Assembly (NCBI GenBank): GCA_964511535.1
Contig: CAZEFW010000003.1
Span: forward strand, 92,003 to 156,002
DNA: 64,000 nucleotides
Origin: CAZCFB01 sp964511535
GTDB taxonomy: Bacteria > Myxococcota_A > Polyangia > GCA-2747355 > CAZCFB01
Reading direction: 5' to 3'
This document shows positions 36,572 to 44,530 of this stretch, piece by piece. Every line of letters starts with the position of its first letter. Within the stretch, counting starts at the first letter, position 1. The notes beneath the pieces were generated by a model. It was not told where the DNA came from. It saw only the letters and a program-made list of their open reading frames with translations, and ran no database searches. A program made the position numbers and the translations under genes.

Positions 36572-38485
36572 CTACCGCAGCCCATCCCTCAACCGTCTCG
36601 CCTGGGCCTGCTGGTCGTCGCTCAGCCGGTGGTTCTCCGCCGCGCGCAGCAACCTGGCCGTGGGCTCACGCTCTCCCGCCTGCAGCAGCAAGGTGGCGGC
36701 CATGAGCAGAATGGAGGGGTCCGTCCGCCCGCCGCAACGGTAGGCCTCCACCAGCTGCCGCCCGGCTGGCGCCAGCTTGGCCTGGGCGCGCTGGGCCTCG
36801 GCCAGGGCCAGCAGCGTGCGGCAGCTGGCGCCGCCCAGCTTCGCCGCCGCGCGCAGGGCGGCCTCGGCGTCGGCGGGGGCGCCGACGCGCAGGAACACCT
36901 GACCCGCCAATCGAGCGATGGCCGCGTGCCCGCGCCGGTCGGTGGGGGGCGCGCGCATCAGCCGCCGGGCCAGGGGCTCGGCCTCCTTGAACCGGCCAAG
37001 GGTCACCAGCGAGGAGAGCACCGGGTGGCCTCGCTCGGGGGTCTCGCCGCAGCGCGCCGTCAGCCTGGCGCTGCGGTCCAGCACCGCGGCGTGGTCGCCG
37101 GCCCTCAGCGCGCGCACCACCTTGCGGTCCAGGAAGCGGCACTCGTCCTGCTCGGTGCGGTGTGAGGCCGGGGTGGCGTGGTAGTAGGCGCGGTCCTCGT
37201 TGTCCAGCATGCCGTCCACCGACGCGAACTCCCGGGTCGCGTCGCCGGAGCCGGCCAGCCACAGCCCGCAACAGCCGGCCACCAGCAGGGCCGCGACCGC
37301 GCGCGCGACCCGCAGCCGCGATTCAATCCGGCGCATCAGCTCGCCCAGCGCCAGCGCGCAGAGCAGCATCGCCGGCCCGAGGGCATGGTAGAGCCACCGG
37401 TCGGCCAGCGGGTACTTGCCATCGGCGCCAGGGACATGGATCCCCGCCGCCACCACGACCGGGCCGAGGGCCACGCCAGCCCAGCCCATGAGCCACAGCC
37501 ACTCCCACTCCCGCCGCCGGGCCGCCCACACACCCACCGCGGCCGCCGCCCCGAGGGCCACCAGGCCGCGCACCGCGAAGGGTACGCTGCTGGCTTCGGA
37601 CAGCGGGACGTCCCGCACCCCGGAGGTGAAGATGAACGGCCAGAGGCTCCTGCAGTACATGGCCAGGCTGGCCCAGAGCCGCGCCGGCTCGAGCTCCACG
37701 GCCACCGCCTGAAGCCCGGCGGCGTCGGACTCCAGCACCGCGCGCCTGCAGAGCAGGTACCCCCCGGCCATCAACGCGCTGCCGGCCAGCGCCGGGGCCC
37801 ACCTGCGCAGGCTTGCCCTGGCGTCCTGCCTGACCAGCACCCAGCCGGCCAAAATGGCCGGGGCAACCACCACGGTCTCCTTGCTGCCCAGCCCCAGCGC
37901 GAGGGCCAGCGCCGCCAGGGCCAGCCACGGCGCGCCGCCGCCTCCGCACCACCTCACCCACCCCACGGCGAGCCACACCATGGCGCAGGCGGCCACCACG
38001 TCGGAGCGCGCCATGAGCATGCACACGGGGGCCACCGCCACCGGGTGCAGGGCGAACCACAAGCCGGCCAGGGCAGCCACGGCGCGGGTCGCGCCCAGGG
38101 CACGCGCCAGCAGCTGCACCCCCAGGATCCCGAGCAGATGCCAGGCGAGCTGAACCGCCATGAACCCGGCCGGCGACGGTCCGAACAGCTGGTACTCCCA
38201 GTACCAGCTCAGCTTGGTCCAGGGGCGCCAGTAGGGGATGATGTTGCCCGAGGAGGACCAGAAATAGTTGTGCACCACCTGCTGCCAGGCCATGCCCGGC
38301 TCGCGCAGGAACCTGTTCTCCAGGATCAGAAACTGCGCATCGCCCAGGAACTCGAACTGGTACACCCCCCGGTAGAACACCAGGGCCAGCGCCGGGGCCA
38401 GGGCCCACCACGCCAGGCGCCGGGTCCGCGCCCATGCCCCGGAGCCCGGGGCGGCGTCGCTGCTGCTGGGCGGCATCACATCCAT
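36572..38485 (-). CDS. GT-C-type membrane glycosyltransferase with TPR-like C-terminus
   Basis: A 637-residue protein with about 10-12 membrane helices (residues 20-430) and a soluble helical C-terminus (about 470-637) of TPR-like repeats (APADAEAALRAAAKLGG, CRTLLALAEAQRAQAKLAPA). The membrane part has hallmarks of TMTC/O-mannosyltransferase-like GT-C proteins: FEFLGDAQFLILENRF near 42-57, YWRPWTKLSWYWEY, and ALHPVAVAPVCMLMARSDVV near 150-170. It probably transfers a sugar from a polyprenyl donor to an extracytoplasmic target. The ATG at 38485 has a -10-like element 7 nt upstream. The frame extends further, but into the divergent gene. Confidence 0.8.
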   Translation of the reverse strand: MDVMPPSSSDAAPGSGAWARTRRLAWWALAPALALVFYRGVYQFEFLGDAQFLILENRFLREPGMAWQQVVHNYFWSSSGNIIPYWRPWTKLSWYWEYQLFGPSPAGFMAVQLAWHLLGILGVQLLARALGATRAVAALAGLWFALHPVAVAPVCMLMARSDVVAACAMVWLAVGWVRWCGGGGAPWLALAALALALGLGSKETVVVAPAILAGWVLVRQDARASLRRWAPALAGSALMAGGYLLCRRAVLESDAAGLQAVAVELEPARLWASLAMYCRSLWPFIFTSGVRDVPLSEASSVPFAVRGLVALGAAAAVGVWAARRREWEWLWLMGWAGVALGPVVVAAGIHVPGADGKYPLADRWLYHALGPAMLLCALALGELMRRIESRLRVARAVAALLVAGCCGLWLAGSGDATREFASVDGMLDNEDRAYYHATPASHRTEQDECRFLDRKVVRALRAGDHAAVLDRSARLTARCGETPERGHPVLSSLVTLGRFKEAEPLARRLMRAPPTDRRGHAAIARLAGQVFLRVGAPADAEAALRAAAKLGGASCRTLLALAEAQRAQAKLAPAGRQLVEAYRCGGRTDPSILLMAATLLLQAGEREPTARLLRAAENHRLSDDQQAQARRLRDGLR

Positions 38486-38492
38486 AGGTGAT

Positions 38493-38498
38493 AGTATC
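38493..38498 (-). promoter_or_regulatory. -10-like GATACT of a predicted leaderless promoter
   Basis: On the minus strand GATACT ends 7 nt before the ATG at 38485. The same bases read on the plus strand include TAGTAT, which could serve the divergent gene at 38520 (SD GGAGG, 38505-38510 region). Confidence 0.35.
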
Positions 38499-38519
38499 GG
38501 CCGACGGAGGTCAACGATC

Positions 38520-40085
38520 ATGCACGCTCGCGCTCGCCCCCCCTGCTCGCTCTTGCTCCTGCTCCTGCTGCTGGGCGCCGCCTGTGGCGACGACGAGGCC
38601 GCCCCGCCGGATCCGTCCCTGGTGACCACCGGATCCGGCGCGCTCAAGGGCCTGCTCAAGACCGACCATCGGGCCTTCCTCGGGGTGCCCTACGCCGCGC
38701 CGCCCGTGGGGGCCTTGCGGTTCGCGCCGCCCGCGGCCCACGCCGGCTGGAGCGGCGTGCGCGATGCCACGGTGGCGGGCAACATCTGCCCCCAGCTCGA
38801 TCTGGGGCTGACCAAGGCCAGCGGCACCCAGGACGAGGATTGCCTGTTCATCAACGTCTACACCCCCCTGCCCGCCCCGGACAGGGCGCCGGTGATGGTG
38901 TGGATCCACGGCGGCGGCTTCGTCATGGGATCCTCCACCGAGGCGGCCTACGACGGCCACGCCCTGGCGGGCAAGATGGGCGTGGTCCTGGTGACCCTCA
39001 ACTACCGCCTCGGGCCCCTCGGCTTCCTGGCGCACAAGGCCCTGGGCAAGGGGTCGGGCAACCACGGGCTGAAGGACCAGCAAGCGGCCCTGCGCTGGGT
39101 CCAGCGCAACATCAGCGCCTTCGGGGGCGACCCGTCCAGCGTGACCCTGTTCGGCCAGTCCGCAGGATCGGTCAGCGTGTGCGCACATATCACCTCTCCC
39201 ACCAGCGCTGGCCTGTTCCACCGGGCGATCCTGCAGAGCGGCGCCTGCTCCAGCGGCACCACGGCGCTGTCCCTGTCCGCCGCCGAGGCCCAGGGGCAGA
39301 AGCTGGCCGCGGCGCTCAAGTGCGACGCCGCGGCGGATCCGCTCGCGTGCCTGCGGGGCAAGAAGGCGCAGGAGGTGAACAAGGCGCTCGCCCTGAAGAA
39401 GGGGTTGATCATCGGCGCCGGCGCCACCTGGGGCCCCATCGTGGACGGCACCGATCTGCCAGACCTGCCGATGAAGCGCCTGCAGGCCGGCACCTTCAAC
39501 AAGGTGCCGATCATGGCCGGCGTGACCAAGGACGAGGGCACCATCTTCCTGGTCTCGGGCGGGCTGCTGGTGATGAAGCCGGCGGACTTCGACACCCTGC
39601 TGGAGCAGGTGTTCGGCAAGACCCACGCGGCCAAGGTCAAGGCGCAGTACCCGCTGTCTGGTTACGGGGACGTGAGCGAGGCCGCCGCTGACCTCATCGG
39701 CGACGCCGGGTTCATCTGCCCCGTGCGCCGCACCCTGCGCGCGGTCACCGCCGCGGGCCTCGAAGCCCACGCCTACCGCTTCACTCGCACGCCGTCGTTC
39801 TACAACATGCCTTTCCTGCGCTGCTTCCACGGCGCCGACCTCGGCTTCGTGTTCGGCAACCCCCAGAACAGCGGGTTCGACGCCGGCGAGAAGACGCTCT
39901 CGGCCGCCATCATGGGCTACTGGACCCGCTTCGCGAAGACCGGCGATCCAAACGGCGGCGGCGCGGTGAGCTGGCCCGGCTACGACAAACCCACCGACCA
40001 GCACCTGCAGCTCGACCTGACCATCAAGACCGCCGCGAAGCTGAAGCAGGCGCGCTGCGACTTCTGGGACACCATGGATTTCTGA
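38520..40085 (+). CDS. type-B carboxylesterase lipoprotein
   Basis: A 521-residue lipoprotein esterase (lipobox LGAAC, Cys near residue 22). The alpha/beta-hydrolase triad is visible: Ser214 in LFGQSAGSVSV, Glu in VTKDEGTIFL near 340, and His in RCFHGADLGFVFG near 440. The oxyanion-hole motif VMVWIHGGGFVMGSS lies near 125-140, and EDCLFINVYTP is the family's conserved N-terminal signature. Natural substrates are unknown; activity on esters or lactones is expected. It may be exposed on the cell surface or periplasmic side of a membrane. Confidence 0.93.
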   Translation: MHARARPPCSLLLLLLLLGAACGDDEAAPPDPSLVTTGSGALKGLLKTDHRAFLGVPYAAPPVGALRFAPPAAHAGWSGVRDATVAGNICPQLDLGLTKASGTQDEDCLFINVYTPLPAPDRAPVMVWIHGGGFVMGSSTEAAYDGHALAGKMGVVLVTLNYRLGPLGFLAHKALGKGSGNHGLKDQQAALRWVQRNISAFGGDPSSVTLFGQSAGSVSVCAHITSPTSAGLFHRAILQSGACSSGTTALSLSAAEAQGQKLAAALKCDAAADPLACLRGKKAQEVNKALALKKGLIIGAGATWGPIVDGTDLPDLPMKRLQAGTFNKVPIMAGVTKDEGTIFLVSGGLLVMKPADFDTLLEQVFGKTHAAKVKAQYPLSGYGDVSEAAADLIGDAGFICPVRRTLRAVTAAGLEAHAYRFTRTPSFYNMPFLRCFHGADLGFVFGNPQNSGFDAGEKTLSAAIMGYWTRFAKTGDPNGGGAVSWPGYDKPTDQHLQLDLTIKTAAKLKQARCDFWDTMDF

Positions 40086-40093
40086 GCCCTGCC

Positions 40094-41686
40094 ATGGCGT
40101 TGATCCTCGGCACTCCCCTGCTCGCGCTGTTCCTGGTCATCGTCACCGGCATGGCGCTGGGGCGGATCAACCTGGGCGGCCTGTCCCTCGGGTCGTCGGG
40201 GGTGATCTTCACCGCGCTCGCGCTGGGGCACCTCGGGTACTCCATCCCGGGGGGCGTGGGCGGGCTCGGGCTGGTGCTGTTCGTCTACTGCGTGGGCATC
40301 ACCGCCGGCCCGCGGTTCTTCCGCGCCTTCGTGCGCCAGGGCGAGCGGCTGGCCCTGCTCGGCCTGGCGCTGGTGGTCCTGGGCGGCGGCGCGACCTACG
40401 GCTTCGCGCGCCTGCTGGCCATCCCGGTCGACCTCGCCCTCGGCGTGTTCGCCGGCGCCATGACCAGCACCCCGGCCCTGGCCGCGGCCCTCGAAGCGCT
40501 GCCCGCCGGCGGCAAGACCGCGGTGGGCTATGGCCTGGCCTACCCCTTTGGCGTGGTGGGCGTGGTGCTGTTCGTGCAGCTCCTGCCCCGGCTGCTGCAC
40601 AAAACCATGAAGCAGTTGGAGGAGCAGGCCGGCCCGACCGAGGAGGACAAGGGCCAGGTGGTCCACATGCTGGTGGAGGTGACCAACCCGGCGGTGGAGG
40701 GCAAGACCCTGGACGAGCTCGACTTCCTGGCCCAGTCCAACTGCCTGGTGTCCCGCGAGCTCGAGGGGATCTCCCTGGAGCCGGTGGCCTCGGGGCTGGA
40801 GGTGCGCCTGGGCCAACACCTGCTGCTGGTGGGGCGGGAGACCCAGCTGGAGGCGGTGATCCCCCTGCTGGGCAAGCGGTCGGCCCGCACCGACTGCGTG
40901 CTCGAGACGGAGCAGCACCGCATGCGGGTGGTGGTCACCTCGCCCGAGGTGGTGGGCAAGACCCTGGCCGAGCTGAGCCTGCGCACCCTGCACGGCGTGA
41001 CCGTGGCGCGGGTCTACCGGCACGGGGTTGAGTTCGTGCCGCGCCCGGACACGCCGATCCATTACGGGAACATGCTGCAGGTGGTGGGGGAGCCCGAGAA
41101 CCTGCGCGCCTTCGCCGCGCTGGCGGGCCACCGGGCGCGGGCCTACGACGAGACTGATCTGCTCTCGGTGGGCGTGGGCCTGGTGGCGGGAGTGCTGCTC
41201 GGCATGGTCTCCTTCGGCCTCGGCGGCAGCCAGCTCTCCCTCGGCATGGCCGGCGGCCCGTTGCTCGTGGCGCTGGTGCTGGGCCACTTCGGCCGGATCG
41301 GGCCAGTGGCCGGATACCTGCCCCGCGCATCGCGGCTGTTGCTGCAGGAGCTCGGCCTCGTGTTCTTCCTGGCGGACGCGGGGGTCAAGGCCGGCGGTCA
41401 GCTGGTGCCGGTGCTGAGCCAGTACAGCGCCAGCCTGCTGGGCGCGGCCGCTGGTATCGCCTTCATCCCCATGGTGGCCGGCTTCGTCGTGGCGCGATGG
41501 GCCCTGCGTATGGACCTGCTGCAGTCCCTGGGCGCCATCTGCGGCGGCATGACCTCCACCCCGGGCCTGGGCGTCATCACCTCTCGCACGGACCACGAGA
41601 CCCCGGTGATCTCGTACGCCACCATCTATCCGGTGGCCCTGATCCTGCTCACCGTCTGCGCCCGCCTGCTGGCGCTGGTCCTCTGA
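40094..41686 (+). CDS. AspT/YidE-type transporter with two RCK_C (TrkA-C) domains
   Basis: A 530-residue inner-membrane protein with the duplicated AAEx (AspT/YidE/YbjL) architecture: about five helices (residues 1-165), two TrkA-C-like regulatory domains (about 190-265 and 280-350) and five more helices. The repeat motif GAMTSTPALAAALEALP near 120 is mirrored by GGMTSTPGLGVITSRTD near 480, which marks the family. AspT exchanges aspartate for alanine; most homologues have unknown substrates. It starts 8 bp after the esterase gene and is probably co-transcribed. A repeat pair follows its stop. Confidence 0.9.
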   Translation: MALILGTPLLALFLVIVTGMALGRINLGGLSLGSSGVIFTALALGHLGYSIPGGVGGLGLVLFVYCVGITAGPRFFRAFVRQGERLALLGLALVVLGGGATYGFARLLAIPVDLALGVFAGAMTSTPALAAALEALPAGGKTAVGYGLAYPFGVVGVVLFVQLLPRLLHKTMKQLEEQAGPTEEDKGQVVHMLVEVTNPAVEGKTLDELDFLAQSNCLVSRELEGISLEPVASGLEVRLGQHLLLVGRETQLEAVIPLLGKRSARTDCVLETEQHRMRVVVTSPEVVGKTLAELSLRTLHGVTVARVYRHGVEFVPRPDTPIHYGNMLQVVGEPENLRAFAALAGHRARAYDETDLLSVGVGLVAGVLLGMVSFGLGGSQLSLGMAGGPLLVALVLGHFGRIGPVAGYLPRASRLLLQELGLVFFLADAGVKAGGQLVPVLSQYSASLLGAAAGIAFIPMVAGFVVARWALRMDLLQSLGAICGGMTSTPGLGVITSRTDHETPVISYATIYPVALILLTVCARLLALVL

Positions 41687-41699
41687 CCGCCTGGCCAAC

Positions 41700-41818
41700 A
41701 ATAAAATGTCAAGTGTAGGGGTCTGACCCCCCTATATGACATTTATTCGCAGGCCAACAGGAGAGCTCAAATAAAATGTCAAGTGTAGGGGTCTGACCCC
41801 CCTATATGACATTTTATT
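41700..41818. repeat. pair of REP-like palindromic repeats
   Basis: Two nearly identical copies (41700-41744 and 41770-41818) lie 70 bp apart. Each folds as AAATGTCA / TGACATTT outside and TAGGGG / CCCCTA inside, around TCTGA. GGGGTCTGACCCC-type palindromes are typical of REP elements mobilised by RAYT-type IS200 relatives. They sit between convergent genes and could also terminate transcription. No transposase is present in the window. Confidence 0.85.
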
Positions 41819-41827
41819 GGGGTTAGT

Positions 41828-42289
41828 TCAGCCTCTGGAGGGCACCTGCACCTTGACCCATGGGCTGGGGGTGCGATGGGGCGCGCCTATCTCGTCGTTG
41901 AACTCCAGCCGGCAGCGCAGGACATAGGCTGCTGGCTCCTGGACGTCCACCGGGACCTTGTACTGGGCCAGCTGCTCTGGATCCACGTCGAAACGGTGCA
42001 GCAGGGGACGCGAGTCGAGCTCGCGGTCAAGCTGCTGGTCCCGCAGGCAGGCGATCTTGCCGCTGGCGCCGACCCGCTCCGGGTTCTTGACCTTCACCTC
42101 CAGCATCACGAAGTCCGCCGAAGCCTCGCGCTCCTGCTCCATGACAGGGGTCAGCGCGGCCACCGCCACCTTGATGCTCGAGATGTTTGGCCCCTTCGCC
42201 TCGGGCCCGGCGACATGGGCGGTTCGCCCCGCGCACCCGGCTCCCTGGGCCACTGCCGCAAGCAGGATTATCATACTCAGCCTGTTCAT
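41828..42289 (-). CDS. small lipoprotein, hypothetical
   Basis: A 153-residue lipoprotein with lipobox GAGC (Cys near 19). The mature domain looks like one beta-sandwich (IKVAVAALTPVMEQ, ADFVMLEVKVKNPERVG, AAYVLRCRLEFNDEI), with a possible disulphide between the cysteines near residues 80 and 127. I do not recognise it. The upstream GAAGGAGGTGA is an excellent Shine-Dalgarno, unlike most neighbours. Its promoter region is shared with the divergent outer-membrane-type gene and contains three perfect palindromes. Confidence 0.78.
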   Translation of the reverse strand: MNRLSMIILLAAVAQGAGCAGRTAHVAGPEAKGPNISSIKVAVAALTPVMEQEREASADFVMLEVKVKNPERVGASGKIACLRDQQLDRELDSRPLLHRFDVDPEQLAQYKVPVDVQEPAAYVLRCRLEFNDEIGAPHRTPSPWVKVQVPSRG

Positions 42290-42312
42290 GTGTTCACCTC
42301 CTTCTCATAAAG

Positions 42313-42394
42313 TAGGTGCACCTAACAGGCAAAATGATTCAAAAAAAATGCCGTGACGCGTCACATTTCTTGCGCACCATGACCTACATGTAGG
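42313..42394. promoter_or_regulatory. three perfect palindromes in a divergent promoter
   Basis: TAGGTGCACCTA (42313-42324), TGACGCGTCA (42354-42363) and CCTACATGTAGG (42383-42394) lie within the 117-bp gap between two divergent genes, with centres 40 and 30 bp apart. Such perfect dyads are typical of repressor or activator sites. TATATA (42397-42402) right of the last one is a candidate -10. Confidence 0.6.
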
Positions 42395-42406
42395 AGTATA
42401 TAGGAC

Positions 42407-43744
42407 ATGATGCGACAAAAGATTACCCGCACGGCGTTTATCCTCACCCTGCTCCTTACCCCTGCCCTTGCCGGTGCCAGCCCATTGCTGGGCCTGGCTG
42501 GCGACCTCGGCATCGGGTCGGTTGACGACACCGCGAGCGCCACGATCCAGGCCGGCCTCGACATTCAAGAGGGCCGCCTGATGATCACCCTGTTCGGGCG
42601 AGTGCGGCTCATGCTGCACAACCACGACGAGGAGGGCGCCCTGCGCCAGCGCGACTGGGACGAGGCGTCGGACTTCGTCCACATCCTGCGCACCCTGCGC
42701 TACAGCCGCCAGTTCTCCTCGGTGACCCTGGACGCCAAGATGGGCGAGATGCTCGGGCATACCCTCGGCCACGGCACCCTGATGCGGGACTACAGCAACA
42801 TCTCCGACCCGGACCATCAGCACACGGGCCTCACCCTGCGCGTGTCCAACGAGCGGTTCGAGGTGGAGGCGCTGCTGGACAACTTCGTCCGCCCGGCCGT
42901 GGTGGCCCTGCGCGGCGCCGTCTCGCCCTTCAAGGGGCGCCTCCGGGGGCTGAAGCTGGGCGGCACGGTCGTCATGGATCCCACCGCGCCGGTGGCGGTC
43001 CGCTCCGACGACCAGGGCCGGCGCGCCGTGGACTCGGCGTACAACCTGCAGTCCGATACGCGGGTGCTGGCGCTCATGGGGCTCGACGCGTCGTATCGCC
43101 TGGAGCGCAAGGGGCTGGGCAGCGTGGAGCCGTACGTGGACCTGGGCACGTCGCTGATGGGCATGGGAGTCCACCTCGGGGCCATGGGGCAGCTCAGGGT
43201 TGGCCAGGATGGCAATATCATCGTCGGCCTCCAGGGCGAGTACCGCTACAGCAGCGCCGGCCACGCACCGGCCTACTTCACCACCTTCTACGACGTGGAG
43301 CGCCACCAGGCGGGCCTGACGTTCAAGGACGCCCGCAAGGCCAACGCTGGCCATCGCAATACGAAGCTGGCCGGCATGGCGCGTGGGCTGTACGAGGGGC
43401 ACGGCGGGTTGGTGCAGGCCGGCGTGCAGATGGGTCAGCGCGTGCGTGCCAAGGTGGGCTACGGCTACCGCCCGGGCCCCGACGCGCACCAGCTCTGGTT
43501 GCGCCTGTCGGCCCAGCCGAGGCAGCGGCTCAACCTGGGCGTGATGTTGATGATGCGCGGCCTGGAGTCGCCCCACGGTGTGGCCAACGGCGTCGTGGCC
43601 GCCGCCGAGGGGCGTGTGCGCATCACCGACAACCTCTACGGGCTGGCCCAGTACAGCCGCACCTGGTCGCTGCAGGAGCGCTCGCGCTACTTCGGCGTGC
43701 TCCAGGCGTTCAACATCAGCGCCGGCTACCGCTGGGGCAGCTGA
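42407..43744 (+). CDS. putative outer-membrane beta-barrel protein
   Basis: A 445-residue exported protein with a signal peptide (cleavage near LAGA-SP). The mature sequence shows many alternating strands with aromatic girdles (RVRLMLHNHD, TVVMDPTAPVAV, IIVGLQGEYRYSS, LNLGVMLMMRGL). It finishes with a barrel-like terminal strand in AFNISAGYRWGS. It lacks a terminal Phe/Trp, so export to the outer membrane is inferred. Two successive ATGs exist; the second (42410) is 7 nt after TATATA and would fit a leaderless transcript. No family was recognised. Confidence 0.72.
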   Translation: MMRQKITRTAFILTLLLTPALAGASPLLGLAGDLGIGSVDDTASATIQAGLDIQEGRLMITLFGRVRLMLHNHDEEGALRQRDWDEASDFVHILRTLRYSRQFSSVTLDAKMGEMLGHTLGHGTLMRDYSNISDPDHQHTGLTLRVSNERFEVEALLDNFVRPAVVALRGAVSPFKGRLRGLKLGGTVVMDPTAPVAVRSDDQGRRAVDSAYNLQSDTRVLALMGLDASYRLERKGLGSVEPYVDLGTSLMGMGVHLGAMGQLRVGQDGNIIVGLQGEYRYSSAGHAPAYFTTFYDVERHQAGLTFKDARKANAGHRNTKLAGMARGLYEGHGGLVQAGVQMGQRVRAKVGYGYRPGPDAHQLWLRLSAQPRQRLNLGVMLMMRGLESPHGVANGVVAAAEGRVRITDNLYGLAQYSRTWSLQERSRYFGVLQAFNISAGYRWGS

Positions 43745-43762
43745 TCCGGCGCGCCCCCTCCC

Positions 43763-44530
43763 CTACCGCGCGCTCCGTACCTCCAGGCTCCACTCCTTCC
43801 ATCGTTTGAAGAAGCCGACCCGCTCGTCGGGGTTCAGCGCGATCCAGGAACAGATGACGTAGCCCTGGATCCAGAAGAAGACCACGTCGAACACGATGGG
43901 CCGGTAGAACGCCATGGAGCCGAGGGTGGTGGCGAAGAAGCCGAAGATCAGGATCTTGACGTAGGTCTTGATCTTGCGCCCCTTGTGGGTGCGCACCGGG
44001 ATGGGCAGGATGTGCCCCACCGACAGGAGCACCACCAGCACGACGCCCACCCACTTTGCCACCTCGAACTCCTGGAAGATGAGCGAGTTGACGAAGGAGG
44101 CAAGGATCAGCGCCGAGCCGGTGCGCGGGATGCCGCAGTAGGCCACGGGGAAGCCCCAGGGAACCACCGCGGACCGCGCCTGGCGGATGGTGCCGGTGAT
44201 GATCAGGATCGAGGCCAGGAAGACACCCAGCCAGTAAGAGATGTCGCGGTAGGCCACGAACAGGATGAAGGCCGGCGCGATGTTGTGCGCCATGTAGTCG
44301 CTGGCCGCGTCGAACTCGGCGCCGAACTTGTTGCCCGTGTTGGTGGCCCGGGCCACCAGGCCGTCCAGGGCATCGCCGAAGATATAGCCGAGCAGGAAGG
44401 CATAGGCCGCGTAGCGTGTGTTGCCCTGGAAGCAGAACAGGACCGCGGCCACGCCGCCCATCAGGTTGATGGTGGTGAACACATCCTTGAAGCCGAAGGT
44501 GGGGGGGAGCTTCTCTGGTTGAGCTGACAT
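43763..44530 (-). CDS. CDP-alcohol phosphatidyltransferase (PssA-like)
   Basis: A 255-residue inner-membrane enzyme with about seven helices. The exact signature D53-x2-DG-x2-AR-x8-G70-x3-D74-x3-D78 binds CDP-diacylglycerol and two metals. Layout and the N-terminal position of the motif fit phosphatidylserine synthase type II, but other alcohol acceptors are possible. The start directly abuts the stop of the large DUF349 gene (TAAATG), so the two are likely co-transcribed. Confidence 0.92.
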   Translation of the reverse strand: MSAQPEKLPPTFGFKDVFTTINLMGGVAAVLFCFQGNTRYAAYAFLLGYIFGDALDGLVARATNTGNKFGAEFDAASDYMAHNIAPAFILFVAYRDISYWLGVFLASILIITGTIRQARSAVVPWGFPVAYCGIPRTGSALILASFVNSLIFQEFEVAKWVGVVLVVLLSVGHILPIPVRTHKGRKIKTYVKILIFGFFATTLGSMAFYRPIVFDVVFFWIQGYVICSWIALNPDERVGFFKRWKEWSLEVRSAR

